Of a stretch of 64,000 nt of DNA, positions 12,161 through 24,439 are shown one piece after another. Both the position numbers and the translations under genes were made by a program. The stretch is from Bettongia penicillata ogilbyi (taxonomy: Eukaryota > Chordata > Mammalia > Diprotodontia > Potoroidae), in contig JAJHZJ010000076.1 in the NCBI GenBank assembly GCA_023548195.1, positions 510,931-574,930 of the forward strand, in the 5' to 3' direction. Numbering within the stretch: the first letter of the stretch is position 1; each line of letters begins with the position of its first letter. A model generated the notes under the pieces. That model was not told the origin of the DNA and did not search any database. It worked only from the letters and a program-made list of their open reading frames with translations.

Positions 12161-15100
12161 ATGGAGGAAAAGACAAAGATAGTAATCGTAACTGTGAATA
12201 TAAATGGGATGAATTCTACCATAAAACAGAGATGGATGGCAGAATGGATTAAAAGCCTTACTCTATCAATATGTTGTGTACAAGAAACATATCTGAAATG
12301 AGGGGATACACATAAGGTAAAAGTAAAAGGCTGGACCAGAATATGTTGTGCTTCAGCTGATGGAAGAAAATCAAGGAAACAATATCATTAGTGAACATAT
12401 ATGCTCCAAGTGGTAAGGCATTCAGATTTTCACAGGAGAAGTTAACAGAGTGACAGGAAGAAACAGACAGCAAAACTATACTAGTAGGACACCTCAACCT
12501 TCCCCTCTCTGAACTTAATAAATGTTAACCTTAAAATAAATAAGAAAGAAGTTAAAGAAGTGAACAGAACTCTGGATAAGTTAGATATGATAGATCTCTG
12601 GAGAAAATCGAATGGTGATAGAAAGGAATATACCTTTTTCTCAGTGGTACATGGCATATATACAAAAATTGACCATGTACTAAGGCATAAAAACATCACA
12701 ATCCAATGCAGAAAGGCACAGATAGTCAATGCAGCTTTCTCAGATCATAATGCAATAAAAAAAGGTATATCAAAAAAGGCCATGAAAAGATAGACCAAAA
12801 AGTAATTAGAAACTAAATAATTTAATCCTAAAGAAGGCATGGGTTAAACAACAAATCAGAGAAACAACCAACCACTTCATTCAAGAGAATGGCAATAATG
12901 TGATAATATACCAAATATTATGGGATACTGCAAAAACATTTCTTGGGGGAAGCAATATTTCTTTGAATGGCTACATGAATATAATAGAGAAGGAATAGAG
13001 AAATAGAGAAATCAATATGCTGGGCATGCAGCTGAAAAATCAAAAAACAACAAATTGAAAATGACCAAATAAATACCAAATTAGAAATACTAAAAGTCAA
13101 AGGAGAGGTTAATAAAATTGAAATTGAGAAAAGTATTGAACTAATAAATAAAACTAGGAGTTGATTTTATGAAAAAACCAATAAAATTGATAAACTTTTG
13201 GTCAATTTTAGTAAAAATAAGAAAGAAGAAAATCAAATCACCAATATCAAACATGAAAGTGGTGAACTCACCCCCAGTGAGGAAGAAATGAAAACAATAA
13301 TTAGAAATTACTTTGCTCAACTTTGTGCCCATAAATTCAACAATCTAAATGAGATAGATGGTTATTTTAAATATATATATATATATATATATACATAAAT
13401 TGCCCAGATTAACAGAAGAGAAAGTTGAATACTTAAGTCCATCTCAGAAACAGAAATTGAATAAGCCATCAATGAACTTTGTAGGATAAAATCTCTAGAG
13501 CCACATGGCTTTACAAGGGGATTCCGTTAAACATTTAAGAACAGTTTAATTTCCATACTATACAGACTATTTTGGAAAATTGGGGAAGGAGTCCTCCCAA
13601 ATTCTATTCATGATACAAATATGGTTTGATATCTAAACCAGGGAGAGACAAAACAAAGAAAGAAAATTATAGACTAATTTCTCTAATGAATTTAGATGCA
13701 AAAATTTTAAATAAGTTTTTTAGCAAAAAGAATACAGCAACTTATCACAAGAATAATACATTATGATCAGTTAAGATTCATACCAGGAATGCATGGCTGG
13801 TTCAGTGTTAGGAAAACCATTAGTACTATTGATCATATCAGCAACAAACCTACCAGAAACCACATGACTATCTCAATAGGTGCAGGAAAAGCTTTTGACA
13901 AAGTGCGACATCCTTCCCTATTAAAAACACTGCAGAGCAAAGGAATAAAGGGAACTTTCCATAAAATAATAAGTGTAATAAGCGGTACCTACCTAAAAAC
14001 TTCAGCAATCATTACATGCAGTGAAAATAAGTTAGATGCATTTTGATTAAGATCAGTGGTGAAACAAGGATGTCAGTTGTCACCACTGTTATTCAACATG
14101 GTACTAGAAATATTAGCTATAGCAATTAGACAAGATCACGAAATTGAAGGAATTAGAATTGGCAAAGAAGAAACTAAGTTATCATTCTTTGCAGATGACA
14201 TGATGATATACTTAGAGAATCCCAGAGATTCAATTAAAAAACTATCTGAAATAATAAACAAATTTGGCAAAGTTGAAGGCTACAAAATAAACCCACACAA
14301 ATCTTCAGCATTTGTATATATTACTAACAAAATCCAACAGCAAGAGATAGAAAGAGAAATCCTATTTAAAGTTAGGGAAGACATTATAAAATATTTGGGA
14401 GTCTATCTGCAAAACAACTCCAAGAATTATATGAACACAATTACAAGATACTTTTTGCACAAATAAAGTCAGATTTAAGTAAGTGGAAAAACATCAGTTG
14501 TTCATAGGTATGCTGAGCCAATATAATAAAAAAGTAAAGTACCTAAAGTAATTCATATATTTAGTGCCATACCAATCAAACTGTCTGATAATTATTTTCT
14601 AGAGATGGAAAAAAATAATATCAAAATTCATCTGGAAGAACAAAACGTCCAGAATAGAAAGGAAACTAATGAAAGGAAATGCGAGGGAAGGTGCCCTACC
14701 ACTACCAGATCTCAAATTGTATTATAAAGCAGCAGTTTTCAAAACCACTTGGTACTGGCTAAGAAACAGAAGTGTAGACAAGTGGAATAGATGAGTTACT
14801 CAAGACACAGTAGCCAATGTATATAGAAATCTACTGTTTGATAAACTCAAGGACCCCAGCTTCTGGGATAAGAACTCACTATTTGACAAAAATTACTGGC
14901 AAAACTGGATAACAGTGTGGCAGAAACTAGGCACAGACCTGTGCCTGACACAGTACACAAGAATGAAGTCCAAATTGGTACTTGATCTAGGTATAAAGAT
15001 TGATGCTATAAACAAATTAGTGTAGCAAAGAATAGTGTATTTATCAGATTTATGGAGCGGGGAAGAATTTTCGAGTACAGAAGAGATAGAAATCATTAGG

Positions 15101-15840
15101 AAATGCAAAACGGATAATTTTTATGACATTAAACTGAAAAGTTTTTGCATGACCAAATCCAATGCAACCAAGATTAGGAGGGAAGCAGAAAACTGGGAAA
15201 GAATTTTTGCAACTAGCATCTGTGATAAAGGCCTCATTTCTAAAATATATAGAGAACTGAGTCAAATGTACAAGAATACAATTCATTCCCCAATAGATAA
15301 ATGGTCAAAGGATATGAACAGGCAGTTTTCAGAGGAGGAAATCAAAACTATGTATAGTCTTATGAAAAAATGCTCTAAATCACTATTAATTAGAGAAATA
15401 CAAATTAAAATAAATGAGATTGCACACCACACCTATCAGATTGACTGACATAGCAAAACAGGAAGATGACAAATGTTGGAGAAGATATGGGAGGGTTGAA
15501 ACACTAATTCATTGTTGGTGGAGCTGTGAGCTGATCCAACCATTCTGGAGAACAATTTGGAAGTATGCCCAAAGGGCGAGAGAAATATGCATACCCTTTG
15601 ACCTAGCAATATCATTTCTAGGACTGTATCCTCAAGAGATCATAAAAATGGGAAAGGGTCCCACATGCACAAACATATTTATGGAAGCACGCTTTATGGT
15701 GACCAAAACCTGGAAATCAAGGGGTGCCCATAAATTGGGGAATGGCTGAATAAATTATGGTATATGAATGTAAGGGAATACTATTGTCCTATAAGAAATG
15801 ATGACAGAAAGACTTCAGAGAGGCCTGGAAAGACTTATAT
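12161..15840 (+). pseudogene. L1-A ORF2 (endonuclease-reverse transcriptase), broken
   Basis: ORF2p nicks target DNA and reverse-transcribes the element. The start at 12161 (MEEKTKIVIVTVNINGMN) opens the apurinic-type endonuclease domain, with CCVQETYLK following at about 12270. The reverse-transcriptase region runs from about 13430, with MVKQGCQLSPLLFNMVLE at 14056 and the catalytic FADD box at 14188-14199 (FADDMMIYLENP). The C-terminal part is seen in the 15035-15448 frame (EIQIKINEIA) and 15414-15749 (LIHCWWSCELIQPFWRTIW). Numerous stops and frameshifts split it into at least eight pieces. A TA microsatellite (13370-13393) has expanded in the endonuclease-RT linker. The 3' limit is approximate. 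Confidence 0.85.
13370..13393. repeat. (TA)n tract inside L1-A ORF2
   Basis: A 24-bp TA tract in the ORF2 linker, just before the segment that reads IAQINRRE. The second L1 in this window has a much longer CA/TA tract at the same ORF2 position (59860-60023). Confidence 0.85.
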
Positions 15841-16251
15841 GATCTGATGCTGAGTGAAAGGAGCAGAACGAGGAGAACTTTGTGCACAGCAACAGTTGCA
15901 GTGTGCGAGGACTTTTTCTGGTAGACTTAGAACTGCATTGCAATGCAAGGACTTAAAAAATTCCCAAGGATCTCTTAAAGCAAAATGCCTTCCACATCCA
16001 GAGAAAGAGCTATGGAATTTAATCACAAATTGTAGCAGATCATTTTCTTTTGTATTGTGTTTTCGTTTGTTATATGCTTTCTCCCATTTGTTCTAATTCT
16101 TCTATACAACATGACTACGGTGAAAATGTATTTAGTAGGAATGTTAAGTGTAGAAAGTATGTAAAATTGTATGACCTTTTGGGGAGGGAGGGGGGAGGTG
16201 GATAAGAGAGAGAGGCTGTGTGGGAAAGAAAAAAATCTAGGTTAAATGGTA

Positions 16252-16281
16252 GTTTTGCAGATGGCATGATGATATACTTAT
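16252..16281 (+). repeat. Stray ORF2 catalytic-region segment at the L1-A 3' end
   Basis: The 28 bases from 16253 match the ORF2 bases that encode FADDMMIYL (from 14187) at 26 of 28 positions. The segment lies downstream of the G-rich 3'UTR and upstream of the A-rich end and target duplication, so it appears to have been inserted together with the element. Confidence 0.7.
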
Positions 16282-16289
16282 AAAGAAAA

Positions 16290-16304
16290 AAAATCTTGTT
16301 GGTT
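16290..16304 (+). repeat. Target-site duplication of L1-A, right
   Basis: AAAATCTTGTTGGTT, partner of 9586-9600. Confidence 0.65.
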
Positions 16305-16309
16305 CTGAC

Positions 16310-16800
16310 TCTGAATCATGTCTCACTGCTTTTCACTTTCTGTACCCTCATATAGCCTCCATCATACTCCATCTACTCCAGTCCCATTCTATCAAGTGGT
16401 CATCACTTCTCTCTTAACTCTAGCAATCACTTACTAATGCCTTTTTTTTCTTTTGTCTTCCATAAATCTTACAAAAATGTAAATAGAATTCTCCATAAGA
16501 ACATTCTGACTGGGTCATTCCCTTATCCAACACAATCTACTGGCAATCTGTTGATTCAGAGATCAGATATAAGCTATTCTCTTTAGGTTCTATTTGCCGT
16601 CACAACCCATTCCCAAGTTAACCCTACGAATTTACTGTAGAATATTTCCATTCCCATGGTTCTTAGAAACTAGTTTCTTGATATTTCTCTCCTGAGACAC
16701 TCCTACTATCTTTACGCACATTTTTCCTCCTGACTGGAATTACTCTCTTCCCACATCCATCACAGAGCATGCCTAGTTCCCTTGAAAGCTGAAGTGGAGC
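16310..16800. other. No gene recognised; pyrimidine-rich old sequence
   Basis: C/T-rich text such as 'ccatcatactccatctactccagtccc' and 'actgggtcattcccttatccaacacaatctactggcaatctg' resembles the late coding part of an L2-like LINE ('tgaccatgtcactcccctgctcaaaaacctccagtggc'), but it is too diverged to be sure. Confidence 0.4.
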
Positions 16801-16861
16801 ATCATTTCATTTCCTCATGTTCTCTTCACCCCAAATTACTTTGTTACCGGTTTGTAAGGTG

Positions 16862-16868
<7 letters not shown>

Positions 16869-16903
<35 letters not shown>
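16869..16903. repeat. (AT)n microsatellite
   Basis: 35-bp AT tract within the probable L2 3' end. The open frames that span it on both strands are artefacts. Confidence 0.9.
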
Positions 16904-16904
<1 letters not shown>

Positions 16905-16906
<2 letters not shown>

Positions 16907-17030
16907 TCTTGCATGTATTTGCATATGTTGCTACTCCTCATAGTATATGCTGCAAGCTCCTTGATGGCAGGCAGTCTCTCATTTTTTTTGGCTTTGCTTC
17001 CCCAATATTCAACCCAGTAGGCAGAGCTAA
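16905..17030 (+). repeat. L2-like 3' end fragment
   Basis: 'tatgctgcaagctccttgatggcaggcagtctctc ... ggctttgcttccccaatattcaacccag' matches the common L2 3' wording 'gtaagctccttgagggcagggac ... tttgtatccccagc'. Confidence 0.5.
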
Positions 17031-17224
17031 AAATAAGAAAGTGAAGAAGTCTGGAATGTACTTTGAGGTAGTGTAAAAAGGAGAGATTTTGAGAGTGATA
17101 TGAATATCCTACCCTTCCTCTTAGTGATATAGAGAAAATGCACATAATTGAATGACCTCCATATTCTTTTTACATCCTGTAACGGATTTTCTGACAAGAG
17201 GAGATAATGGGGGGAAGAGATCAC

Positions 17225-17365
17225 TGAAATGGGAGTTTTAAGGCTTGAGTTTGAGTTATGTGACCCTGTACAAATCCATCTACCTCTCTGGGTCTAATTT
17301 TCCTTTAAAAGAAAGAAACTGGGTTGTATGCTCCCTTCTAGCTCCAAAAATCTATGAAATATATC
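17225..17365 (+). repeat. MIR-like SINE fragment
   Basis: 'gcttgagtttgagttatgtgaccctgtacaaatccatctacctctctgggtctaattttcc' then 'ggttgtatgctcccttctagctccaaaaatctatgaaat' follows the MIR3-type order on the plus strand. Confidence 0.6.
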
Positions 17366-17369
17366 ATAA

Positions 17370-18105
17370 AAATTCATCCTTTATACTTCAATGGATGTAT
17401 TGGTGTATTCCTTTATAATTAAAATTATGACATCTTTTTTATGATTGGAAATTTACCACTAAAATATTTTAGATTGTTTTGTTCTTATCTGTTATTTATT
17501 CTTATACTCTTCTGTGTCTTCATTAATAGTTCCTGGCTAGCCAGCCTCTGTAGGACAATATGCCTCAAATGGACCTTGAGTTCATAGGATTTCAATACAT
17601 TATTTACCCATGACAGATTCTGGCATTGAAAGTCACTGACCTGTATTTATCTAATGTATCCTCAAAACCATTAAGAAAAATGGACTAAATTGTTCACACT
17701 CAAATATCACACTTTGATTCTTTTAGAGCAATACATTAATATAAATGTGTATTAATCATTTTTTTCTACTTCTTTGGTCTTTATTCAGACAATTGAACTC
17801 AGCTTGTTTCTATGAGAAGAGATGTGCTTGCAAATGTCTTAAAATATTGCTTGTAGCGGAGAATTGAACCATTATTTCCCCTACCCTTGTTTATTTGTAC
17901 TGACATGAAGAAATGTATTCAATCTGCTAGGAGAACATGTAGACCAGAATAATATTGAATTGTCTTTCTTATTTAGCACCTAATTGTTAATGTAGGTATA
18001 AAAATGAAATGATATGATATTATCATTTTACCAGTTGAACATATTCAATTAGACATCTTAAGGTCCACATTGTAGTCCAGAAAAAAATGTTAAACAGCCT
18101 CCAAA
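17370..18105. other. No gene or repeat recognised
   Basis: AT-rich sequence lacking frames over 60 codons. No motif is worth naming. Confidence 0.5.
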
Positions 18106-18109
18106 CTCT

Positions 18110-18875
18110 GTTACTTTTTGTTGATGTTTCCATTATTCTTCTAATTGCTCAAATTCACAAACTCTGAGTCATCTTTGACTCCTCTTTGTTTCTCTACTCC
18201 TATATTTAATGAATTATAAAGTCTTATCTGTTTTTTCTAAATAACTTATTTTGAATCTATCTCTTTTCCCTTAATGTAGTCATAACCCTTGTGGAAGTAC
18301 TGGTTGCCTCTTATATGGATTATTCGAACTTCAGGTTTCATGCCTCTACTGTTTCCAATATATTCATATACACAATTATCAAAGTAATGTTTTGAATATA
18401 CAAACCTTTCCATGCTACTCCTCTTGGGAACCTTCAGTGATTCCCAATTCCCATATGATAAAATATAGATAACAAGGCTTGTCATTCAGAATTCTCCACA
18501 AATCTTCCTCTAGCCTATCTGTTTCTTCTTATTTCACATAACCCAAATTCTCATTGTCTGTGATCCAGTGGAACCAACCTACTTGCTGTTTCTGCATTTC
18601 AATTTCAGCCTCCAGGCCATTATAAAAGCTGTCTCTCATGGCTCCAATGTCTCATTAAGCTTTGATTCATATTGTACCTCCCATGTGGACTCTTTCTTGA
18701 TCTCCCTAGATAATACTGCTTTTTCACATATTGAAATATCACATATTTATTTTTACATGTGATTTTCTCCTGAAAGACTGTAATGTGCCTGAGGACAGGT
18801 TTTTAAAAAAATGTTTAATTTTGCATTTTTGGTATTTGTACTGTGTATGTAATAGGTATTTTAACAAATGTTTGT
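18110..18875 (+). repeat. Old L2-like LINE 3' region
   Basis: The text runs in the order seen in L2-like LINE ends: 'aaactctgagtcatctttgactcctc', 'cttttatatggattattc'-type words, 'ccatgctactcctcttgggaaccttcagtgattcccaattccc', 'cttcctctagcctatctg', 'cctacttgctgtttctgca', 'gactgtaatgtgcctgaggacagg' and a final 'aataggtattttaacaaatgtttgtt'. No frame remains open. The clade is from memory of the consensus. Confidence 0.55.
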
Positions 18876-18879
18876 TAGG

Positions 18880-19950
18880 AAGAATTAGATTAAAAAATAT
18901 AGCATTACTGTTGTTAATATCCAAATATATCTCCATTCTAGATTTTAAAAAGCACATCAAGGAAAGATCAACATATCTACATCTATATGTCTTTGTCTAT
19001 CATATATATTTATATATACACACATATATATTACATATACATATATATGTGAATGTGCATAAGTGTGTGTGTTTATATGTGTGTAATTCTGTAGTTTACA
19101 GAATAGTGTTAAGTTAATATACTTCCAAATATGCACTGCTGGTAACTGTCAGTAAACTACAAGATAATGAAAACTGCATTTGTTTCTAATCATTAGGGCT
19201 TCTACCTCCATTGGGTTTAATGAATGCTATGTATTCTATGTCATTATGGACACAGTTGGACATTTAGGAATGTGCCTAAAGTTCCTTCGCAGCTCAGGGG
19301 CATACTTTATATAGAAACAATTGCTGGAAGTTCTAACACTAATATGTATTAGTACTCTTTTTCTAGTGTTAAAATGGGAAAGATAATTTGGTGACAATCT
19401 ATACAAACAGTTGGCTATCTACAAAATTAATGGGCACCCCTTGATGTTAAGATATTCCTATTGTAAGAGTTATTTCTCTTCAAACTCAGATCTTTTATTT
19501 CCAATCTCCAAATAGAATTTTTACAATAAAATGAAGCAAAAGGAAATACTGTCTAGAATTGGAAGACTGGTACAAAAAAGAACTGGGATTTAGAAAATTA
19601 GGTTTTCTTTCCTCTGCTCAAAGAATGGGAAAAGTGTTTTCTCAATGTCAAATGAAAAAGAATTTTAGAGGTACATCAAAAGAAATAAATTTGTATTTGT
19701 TAAGTCTCAAGGTCTGTGGTTGGAAGTAGCATGAAAAGTCAGGATTCTTGTATGGTTTTTAAACCAACTTTCTACATATATGCTTTACTCCATTTGACTA
19801 GTTCTATGTGAATAGATGTCACACCAAAGCCTGAAGAGTTTCAAAAATAATTTAAACATTTCCCACTCTCAAGTCGATAATAAATTGGTAGTATTTTGAT
19901 TTACTGGTATTGAATAACATTTTTGGTTGTAGAGTAGCTTTTTGAAGTCC
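18880..19950. other. No gene recognised
   Basis: AT-rich sequence with a TATATA/CATA patch at 19000-19080. The 128-codon frame across 18731-19117 is carried by that low-complexity tract and by L2 remnants, so I do not regard it as a gene. Confidence 0.5.
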
Positions 19951-19954
19951 ATTC

Positions 19955-20110
19955 ATTCTATTTAACAATTATTTATTATATTAGCATAATTCTTAGTACT
20001 ATGACATTGGATACATTCTAAAAAAAATAAAGCATAATTCTAAGACACTCTCTCTACCTTTAAAAGACCTTGCAATCTCTTTGAAGAGGTAAGACTCAAA
20101 TATAAAATAA
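19955..20110 (+). repeat. L2/MIR-associated old repeat
   Basis: 'caattatttattatattagcataattcttagtactatgacattggatac' then 'agacactctctctacctttaaaagaccttgcaatctctttg' corresponds to the common mammalian pattern 'caataaatatttattgagc...ggcactggggataca...ccctgccctcaaggagcttacagtct'. Confidence 0.45.
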
Positions 20111-20369
20111 ATAGAAAACTTTATTGGTTATTTTATGCTTAATTTACTGGAGTGACTGAGAAAACAAATGCTATCTTTTCAAAGAATGACTCCTTTAAAA
20201 GAAAGAGGTTTATGTGTCAATAGGACATAAAGGACTTCAGAGAGATGAAGAATATACAATAGAACATTACATATAGTGGAAATAACAAGAAACAATTCTA
20301 AATTTAGAGTATTTGTGTGTCTGAAGACAGATCAGATGAGAGTGGAGGGTTCCAGTCTGAATAATCACT

Positions 20370-20645
20370 TGGTTAGTACAGACTATGTGTGGAGAACTGT
20401 TCTAAGAACTGGGGTAAAAATAATAATGATAAAAACATTAAAACATTCCACCAGAGATTTATATAATGACAAAAGGTATGAAAAATATTTTATATACATT
20501 AGTTACTATGAATCCTGCAACAACCTTGTGATGCAAGTAATATCACTATAATCACTTCTACTTTAGAGATGAAGACTGAAGGGATGTGTGACTTGACCAT
20601 GGTCACACAGCTATTAAGTATTAAAGGCATTGTTTGATCCTAGAT
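20370..20645 (-). repeat. MIR SINE, inverted
   Basis: 'aactgttctaagaactgggg ... catgaatcctgcaacaaccttgtgatgcaagtaatatc ... tactttagagatgaagactgaagggatgtgtgacttgaccatggtcacacagctattaag' is the full inverted MIR order (core, then the tRNA-derived end). Confidence 0.75.
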
Positions 20646-20649
20646 GGAA

Positions 20650-21175
20650 CTAAACAATTAGAGGTTTTGTGAAAGAAAACATAATACGAATAATACATAT
20701 TAACTGAGAAGAAACAAGCATGGTTGAGGATCATCAGGGAGCTCCTTTTGGAGATATGAAATATCAAAGCAGGAATCAAAATAAGGTCTGGGCAGCACAA
20801 GAAAAATAATTTTAGCTCCGCTAGCATTTCTGTTACCTGTCACCGGCACTTAGAATATGCTCTCTTGTATTTTTAGTTATCTTTTTGTTTTGGAGTTAGT
20901 CTTTTCATTTCAAATAGGAAATGCATCCTTTGAAGATAGGGATACTAACTCATTATTTCTTTGATTTCACTACAACCCATGGAACAGAGTTTTATATTTA
21001 ATGTATAGTCAATAAATCTGTGTTGATCAATTGATAGTATTCCAGACAAAGAAAACTGTCTAGGTAGGACTGTGTGATTTTAATAATTTAATCAGTAAAG
21101 ATATTAAGTGTTATTTCCTGGCAAGTATGTCACTGCAGCAAAGACTTGACATATATTTCTCTTTCATTTTAATTA
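20650..21175. other. No gene or clear repeat
   Basis: Short frames only. The phrase 'ttgaagatagggatactaactcattatttctttgatttcac' near 20930 faintly resembles an L2 3' end, but it is too weak to call. Confidence 0.4.
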
Positions 21176-21177
21176 TT

Positions 21178-21350
21178 TAGAATCATAGGATTGATACGCA
21201 AAAATGTAACTTAGGAGACATCAAAATATTTCATGTTTTAAATGATTAGCTGAGGTCTAGAAAGAAAATATGACTTGCCCAAGACAACATAGGTACCAAG
21301 TAGAAAAGTCAGAATGGGAAGACAATTTCTTTGATTAAAAAGTCCCCTGA
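21178..21350 (-). repeat. MIR3/THER-like SINE, inverted
   Basis: It starts 'gaatcataggattgatacgcaaaaatgtaacttaggagacatcaaaat' and continues 'gattagctgaggtctagaaagaaaatatgacttgcccaagacaacataggtaccaag', the inverted MIR3-type order. Confidence 0.65.
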
Positions 21351-21859
21351 TTTTACATTGTCTTCTGATTTTTCTTGATCGATGGAAACTGGAAAATATT
21401 TTAAAGGTTTGCATGTTTATCTTTTAGCAATTTTTTAATGTCCATTTTCTTAACATAGAACCCATCAATAAAACATACTATTTAATACTTTTATTCCACT
21501 TTCCTATAAAGATGGTTCAGGTGATTTGACATGAGAATTAAAGAATCCAAAAAAATGAGTTCTTATTTTGTGACTGTAAAGGAAAACTTCAAACACTAAC
21601 TTTTAAAAGTGCGTTTTTGGATATATTTGATTTCAATATCACTGACATTTCCCCCTATAGCACCTTTTATGAAAGAAAATAAAAAGTGGAGAAAAATAAT
21701 TTATCAAAGTTAAACACAAAAACAGCATGCTGCTTGGGATATATTTCACAACCATGGTCCCAACTTGCAAAAAAAAAAATCAGAGGAGATGTCATCTCAT
21801 AGCTTTTCTTTGAGGGTAAATACATCATTATAATTTTATAGTATTGATTTCCATATACT

Positions 21860-22060
21860 TTTTTGTGAACATTGCTTTCCTGGTTCTCCTTATTTAAATT
21901 AGCATTAATTCATATTGTTGTTTCCATGTTTCTCTGTATTTATTATATTCACATTCGTTTTAAAATAATATTCTATTGTGTAATGTACCACAATTTAGTT
22001 AGTCATCCCCCAATCAATGGATCTTTACTTTTTAAACATTTATTTTTATCTTCTATTTTA
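21860..22060 (-). mobile_element. Old L1 fragment (ORF2 3' end region)
   Basis: 'tttctctgtatttattatattcacattc ... aatattctattgtgtaatgtaccacaatttagttagtcatcccccaatcaatgg' is the inverse of the L1 stretch seen at 15730-15840 in L1-A ('tgggga atggctgaataaattatggtatatgaatg'). It is 5' truncated and old. The 117-codon plus-strand frame here is antisense chance. Confidence 0.65.
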
Positions 22061-22089
22061 ATTCCCTTTACCCCAAAAATATTGAATAA

Positions 22090-23465
22090 ATTGTATTGGT
22101 TTACTTCAGACAGTGAAGTTTGTTCGTTTTTCCTAATTTTAAAATGGCATCAACTGAAATTTTATAACAAACTAGATTTCTACTCAGACTCCAGATTAAA
22201 ACAAATCAATCACCAGAAACAATAGAATGCCTATAAGTGTGAATGGAGTTACCTTGAAAATATAGCCAGAGTTGATCAGAAATCATTCTAAATATTGAAA
22301 TGAAAACCAGATTCAACAATATTTGAGAAAGCAAGCTAAAATAAAGTTGAGTCTCTATAGTATGAAGCCAGCTGTTGATTCTTCAGGCTGACAAAGCAAT
22401 ATTGAGCACTGAGATGATTGAATTCATTATTTTCAAGCAGGGCAAGAATAAGGTAAATGTAGACAGTTCTATATCCCACTTTTGCAATGGAAAAACATGA
22501 GATACAGCTTGATAATATGTTGTATTTCATAGTTCCTTATTTTAATGGCAAGAGAAGAGATTTTTTAATCCATTATTTTTTGGGACCAACTTGGTTTAAT
22601 AGTATATACAATAGAACATTGGTTTATGGGGTAACCTGGTTTACATATGTTTTGCTGGATGAGGAAAAAATTTTTTTTTCAAAATTTGTCTTGCTGAAAA
22701 AACAAAAATGTGCAGTGCAAACATCAAAACAACACCCACATAAAGTTGTAGCAATGAGAGCCACAAATATTTTTAATTATAATGCAATATCATGTTTCCA
22801 TGACATTCTGAAAAAAAAACGTCAAAAACAAGTGTCATCAGATTCTTAGTCAGGAGTGAACATGAAGAAAAAAAATCAGTGAATCAAAACATGAAAGTGA
22901 TTCTAAAAAACAAACAAACAAAAAAAACTTAGTGAAGGCAGCAGTGTTGGTCTTACTTTTTAGTGAAAGTCTCATAAGAGAGTTCTCCCAATGTTGAAAT
23001 CCTGATGTTCTCATAGAAGGAGAGTATCCTTCCTATCAATAACCCTTTTTCCTCCTGCTCACTCTTATCTCCCCTCACACCAGCCATGACTCTTCTAAAG
23101 GTGAAGTGCAAGATAATTAATTTTGTTTTTGATTCGTATTCGGTACTAATCATTGCTATTGTATTTCAGGCATATCAGGGACAAAAATTTACTTAAAATT
23201 ATAAATAATTATTTTATATGAATATCTTAAGATTTAGTATTGGTCAACTAACTTTCAATTACTTCCTATAGGAAAATTTGCTTTGCAATACTAAGAAATC
23301 ACATGATAAACAGAATCTCAGAATGAATTAAATTTGTAAATTGAGGCTCTGTTGTATACGGAGTCAGCTGCCTTTTGTGGCTATCTTTGTCCACATCATT
23401 GTACTCCTTTTTATGTTATTCTCCTTGTTCTTATTACCTCATTATGCATCACTTCACATAGATAA
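22090..23465. other. No gene recognised
   Basis: AT-rich. The longest frame (120 codons, 22487-22849) has biased low-complexity composition and no motif I recognise. It lacks an obvious promoter or conserved context. Confidence 0.5.
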
Positions 23466-23479
23466 TATCAATAATGTTG

Positions 23480-23738
23480 ATAATGAAAGCTAACCTGCAT
23501 ATAGGGCTTATTATCTTCCAGGGATTATGACATGCATTTTGCAATTATTATATCATTTGATCATAAAAACAACCCTCCAAGGTAGGTGCTAAAATTATCC
23601 CCACTTTATAAATAAGGAAACTGAGGTAAACAGAAGAAATGTGACTTGCCCATGATCACACAAGTTGAAATTGCCTGATAGATTCAAACTTAAATCTCTC
23701 TAACTCCATGCCCAATGCTCCACTTTGCCATATAGATG
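23480..23738 (-). repeat. MIR SINE, inverted, nearly full length
   Basis: 'tatatcatttgatcataaaaacaaccctccaaggtaggtgctaaaattatccccactttataaataaggaaactgaggtaaacag ... gtgacttgcccatgatcacacaag ... gattcaaac ... gcccaatgctccactttgccata'. The core and the inverted tRNA head are both present, so this is one of the best-preserved MIR copies in the window. Confidence 0.85.
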
Positions 23739-23769
23739 TTCTGATACTTCTCTCAATTCCTCATGATCC

Positions 23770-24425
23770 CCACTTTTTATTTTGTAATTTAATTTTACTT
23801 ATGTGAATATGCCACCATCTGCTAACGTATTCCCTATACAGAGGGAACCTCATTTTCCCCCTATTTGGAAACAAATACTACCGACATTTCACCATTTATG
23901 GAATCTTTCTTTCTGTATTTGCAACCTTTGAGCATAATTCCAGAGCTATGAACATTTTGTCCAAGTTATGAACAATTTAGTTACTCTTTTCACATAACTT
24001 CAAATTGTTTTCCAGAAACATTGTACCAATTCAAAATAGCATATTTTAGTGAATCTGAGTTCCTAAACTCTTCCAAAGTGACTTAATATTCTCTATTATT
24101 TTTCTTGTCCACTTTTTGGGTGTAAGTTGAAAACTTGTAGTTGTTTAATTTGCAGTTCCCTTATTATTAGTCACTTGGAGCATTCTACTCTATAAGTATG
24201 CTGTTATTTTTTACCATTCCCATCCCATTTGTTGTTCCCTTATTAAGTGTTCATATTCTTTGGATTTTTCACTATCAAGGGTTTAGTTTTGGTCAGATAT
24301 TCACCTCAATTCCCTATGTCAATCTCTTATCAGAAATATTTGGTCATTTCCCCTCTATTTCCCAGGTTTTCATTTATTCTAGTTGCATTTTATTTGTTCC
24401 AAAAAATTATTAATGAAAATAAACA
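23770..24425 (-). mobile_element. Old L1 ORF2 C-terminal fragment
   Basis: The text 'ttgttttccagaaacattgtaccaattca', 'ttgcagttcccttattattagtcacttggagcattctac' and 'tcacctcaattccctatgtcaatctcttatcagaaat' is the inverse of L1-A 15210-15560 (the region encoding WSKDMNRQFSEEE and the WWSCELIQPFW segment). It has no open frame. Divergence from L1-A is high, so it is an ancient copy. Confidence 0.7.
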
Positions 24426-24439
24426 TGATCTGGATCTGT

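Larger units (their letters stand above)
9601..16289 (+). mobile_element. Near full-length marsupial L1 (L1-A)
   Basis: A LINE-1 with all parts in order: 5'UTR starting near 'gggagagggaccaagccaagatgg', ORF1, a GA-rich inter-ORF spacer (about 11680-12160), ORF2 and a 3'UTR ending in a G-rich tract ('ttttggggagggaggggg', 16178-16196) plus a short tail. It is flanked by degenerate 15-bp target-site duplications, AAAATCTTATTAATT at 9586-9600 and AAAATCTTGTTGGTT at 16290-16304 (12 of 15 match). Both ORFs carry many stops and frameshifts, so it is dead. At about 6.7 kb it is close to full length. The 3' terminal 37 bases hold an unexpected piece of ORF2 (see the separate entry). Confidence 0.88.

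Noticed and set aside
22487..22849. 120-codon frame as a possible small gene
   Set aside because: Composition is AT-driven and K/F/Y-rich, with no recognisable domain and no regulatory context.
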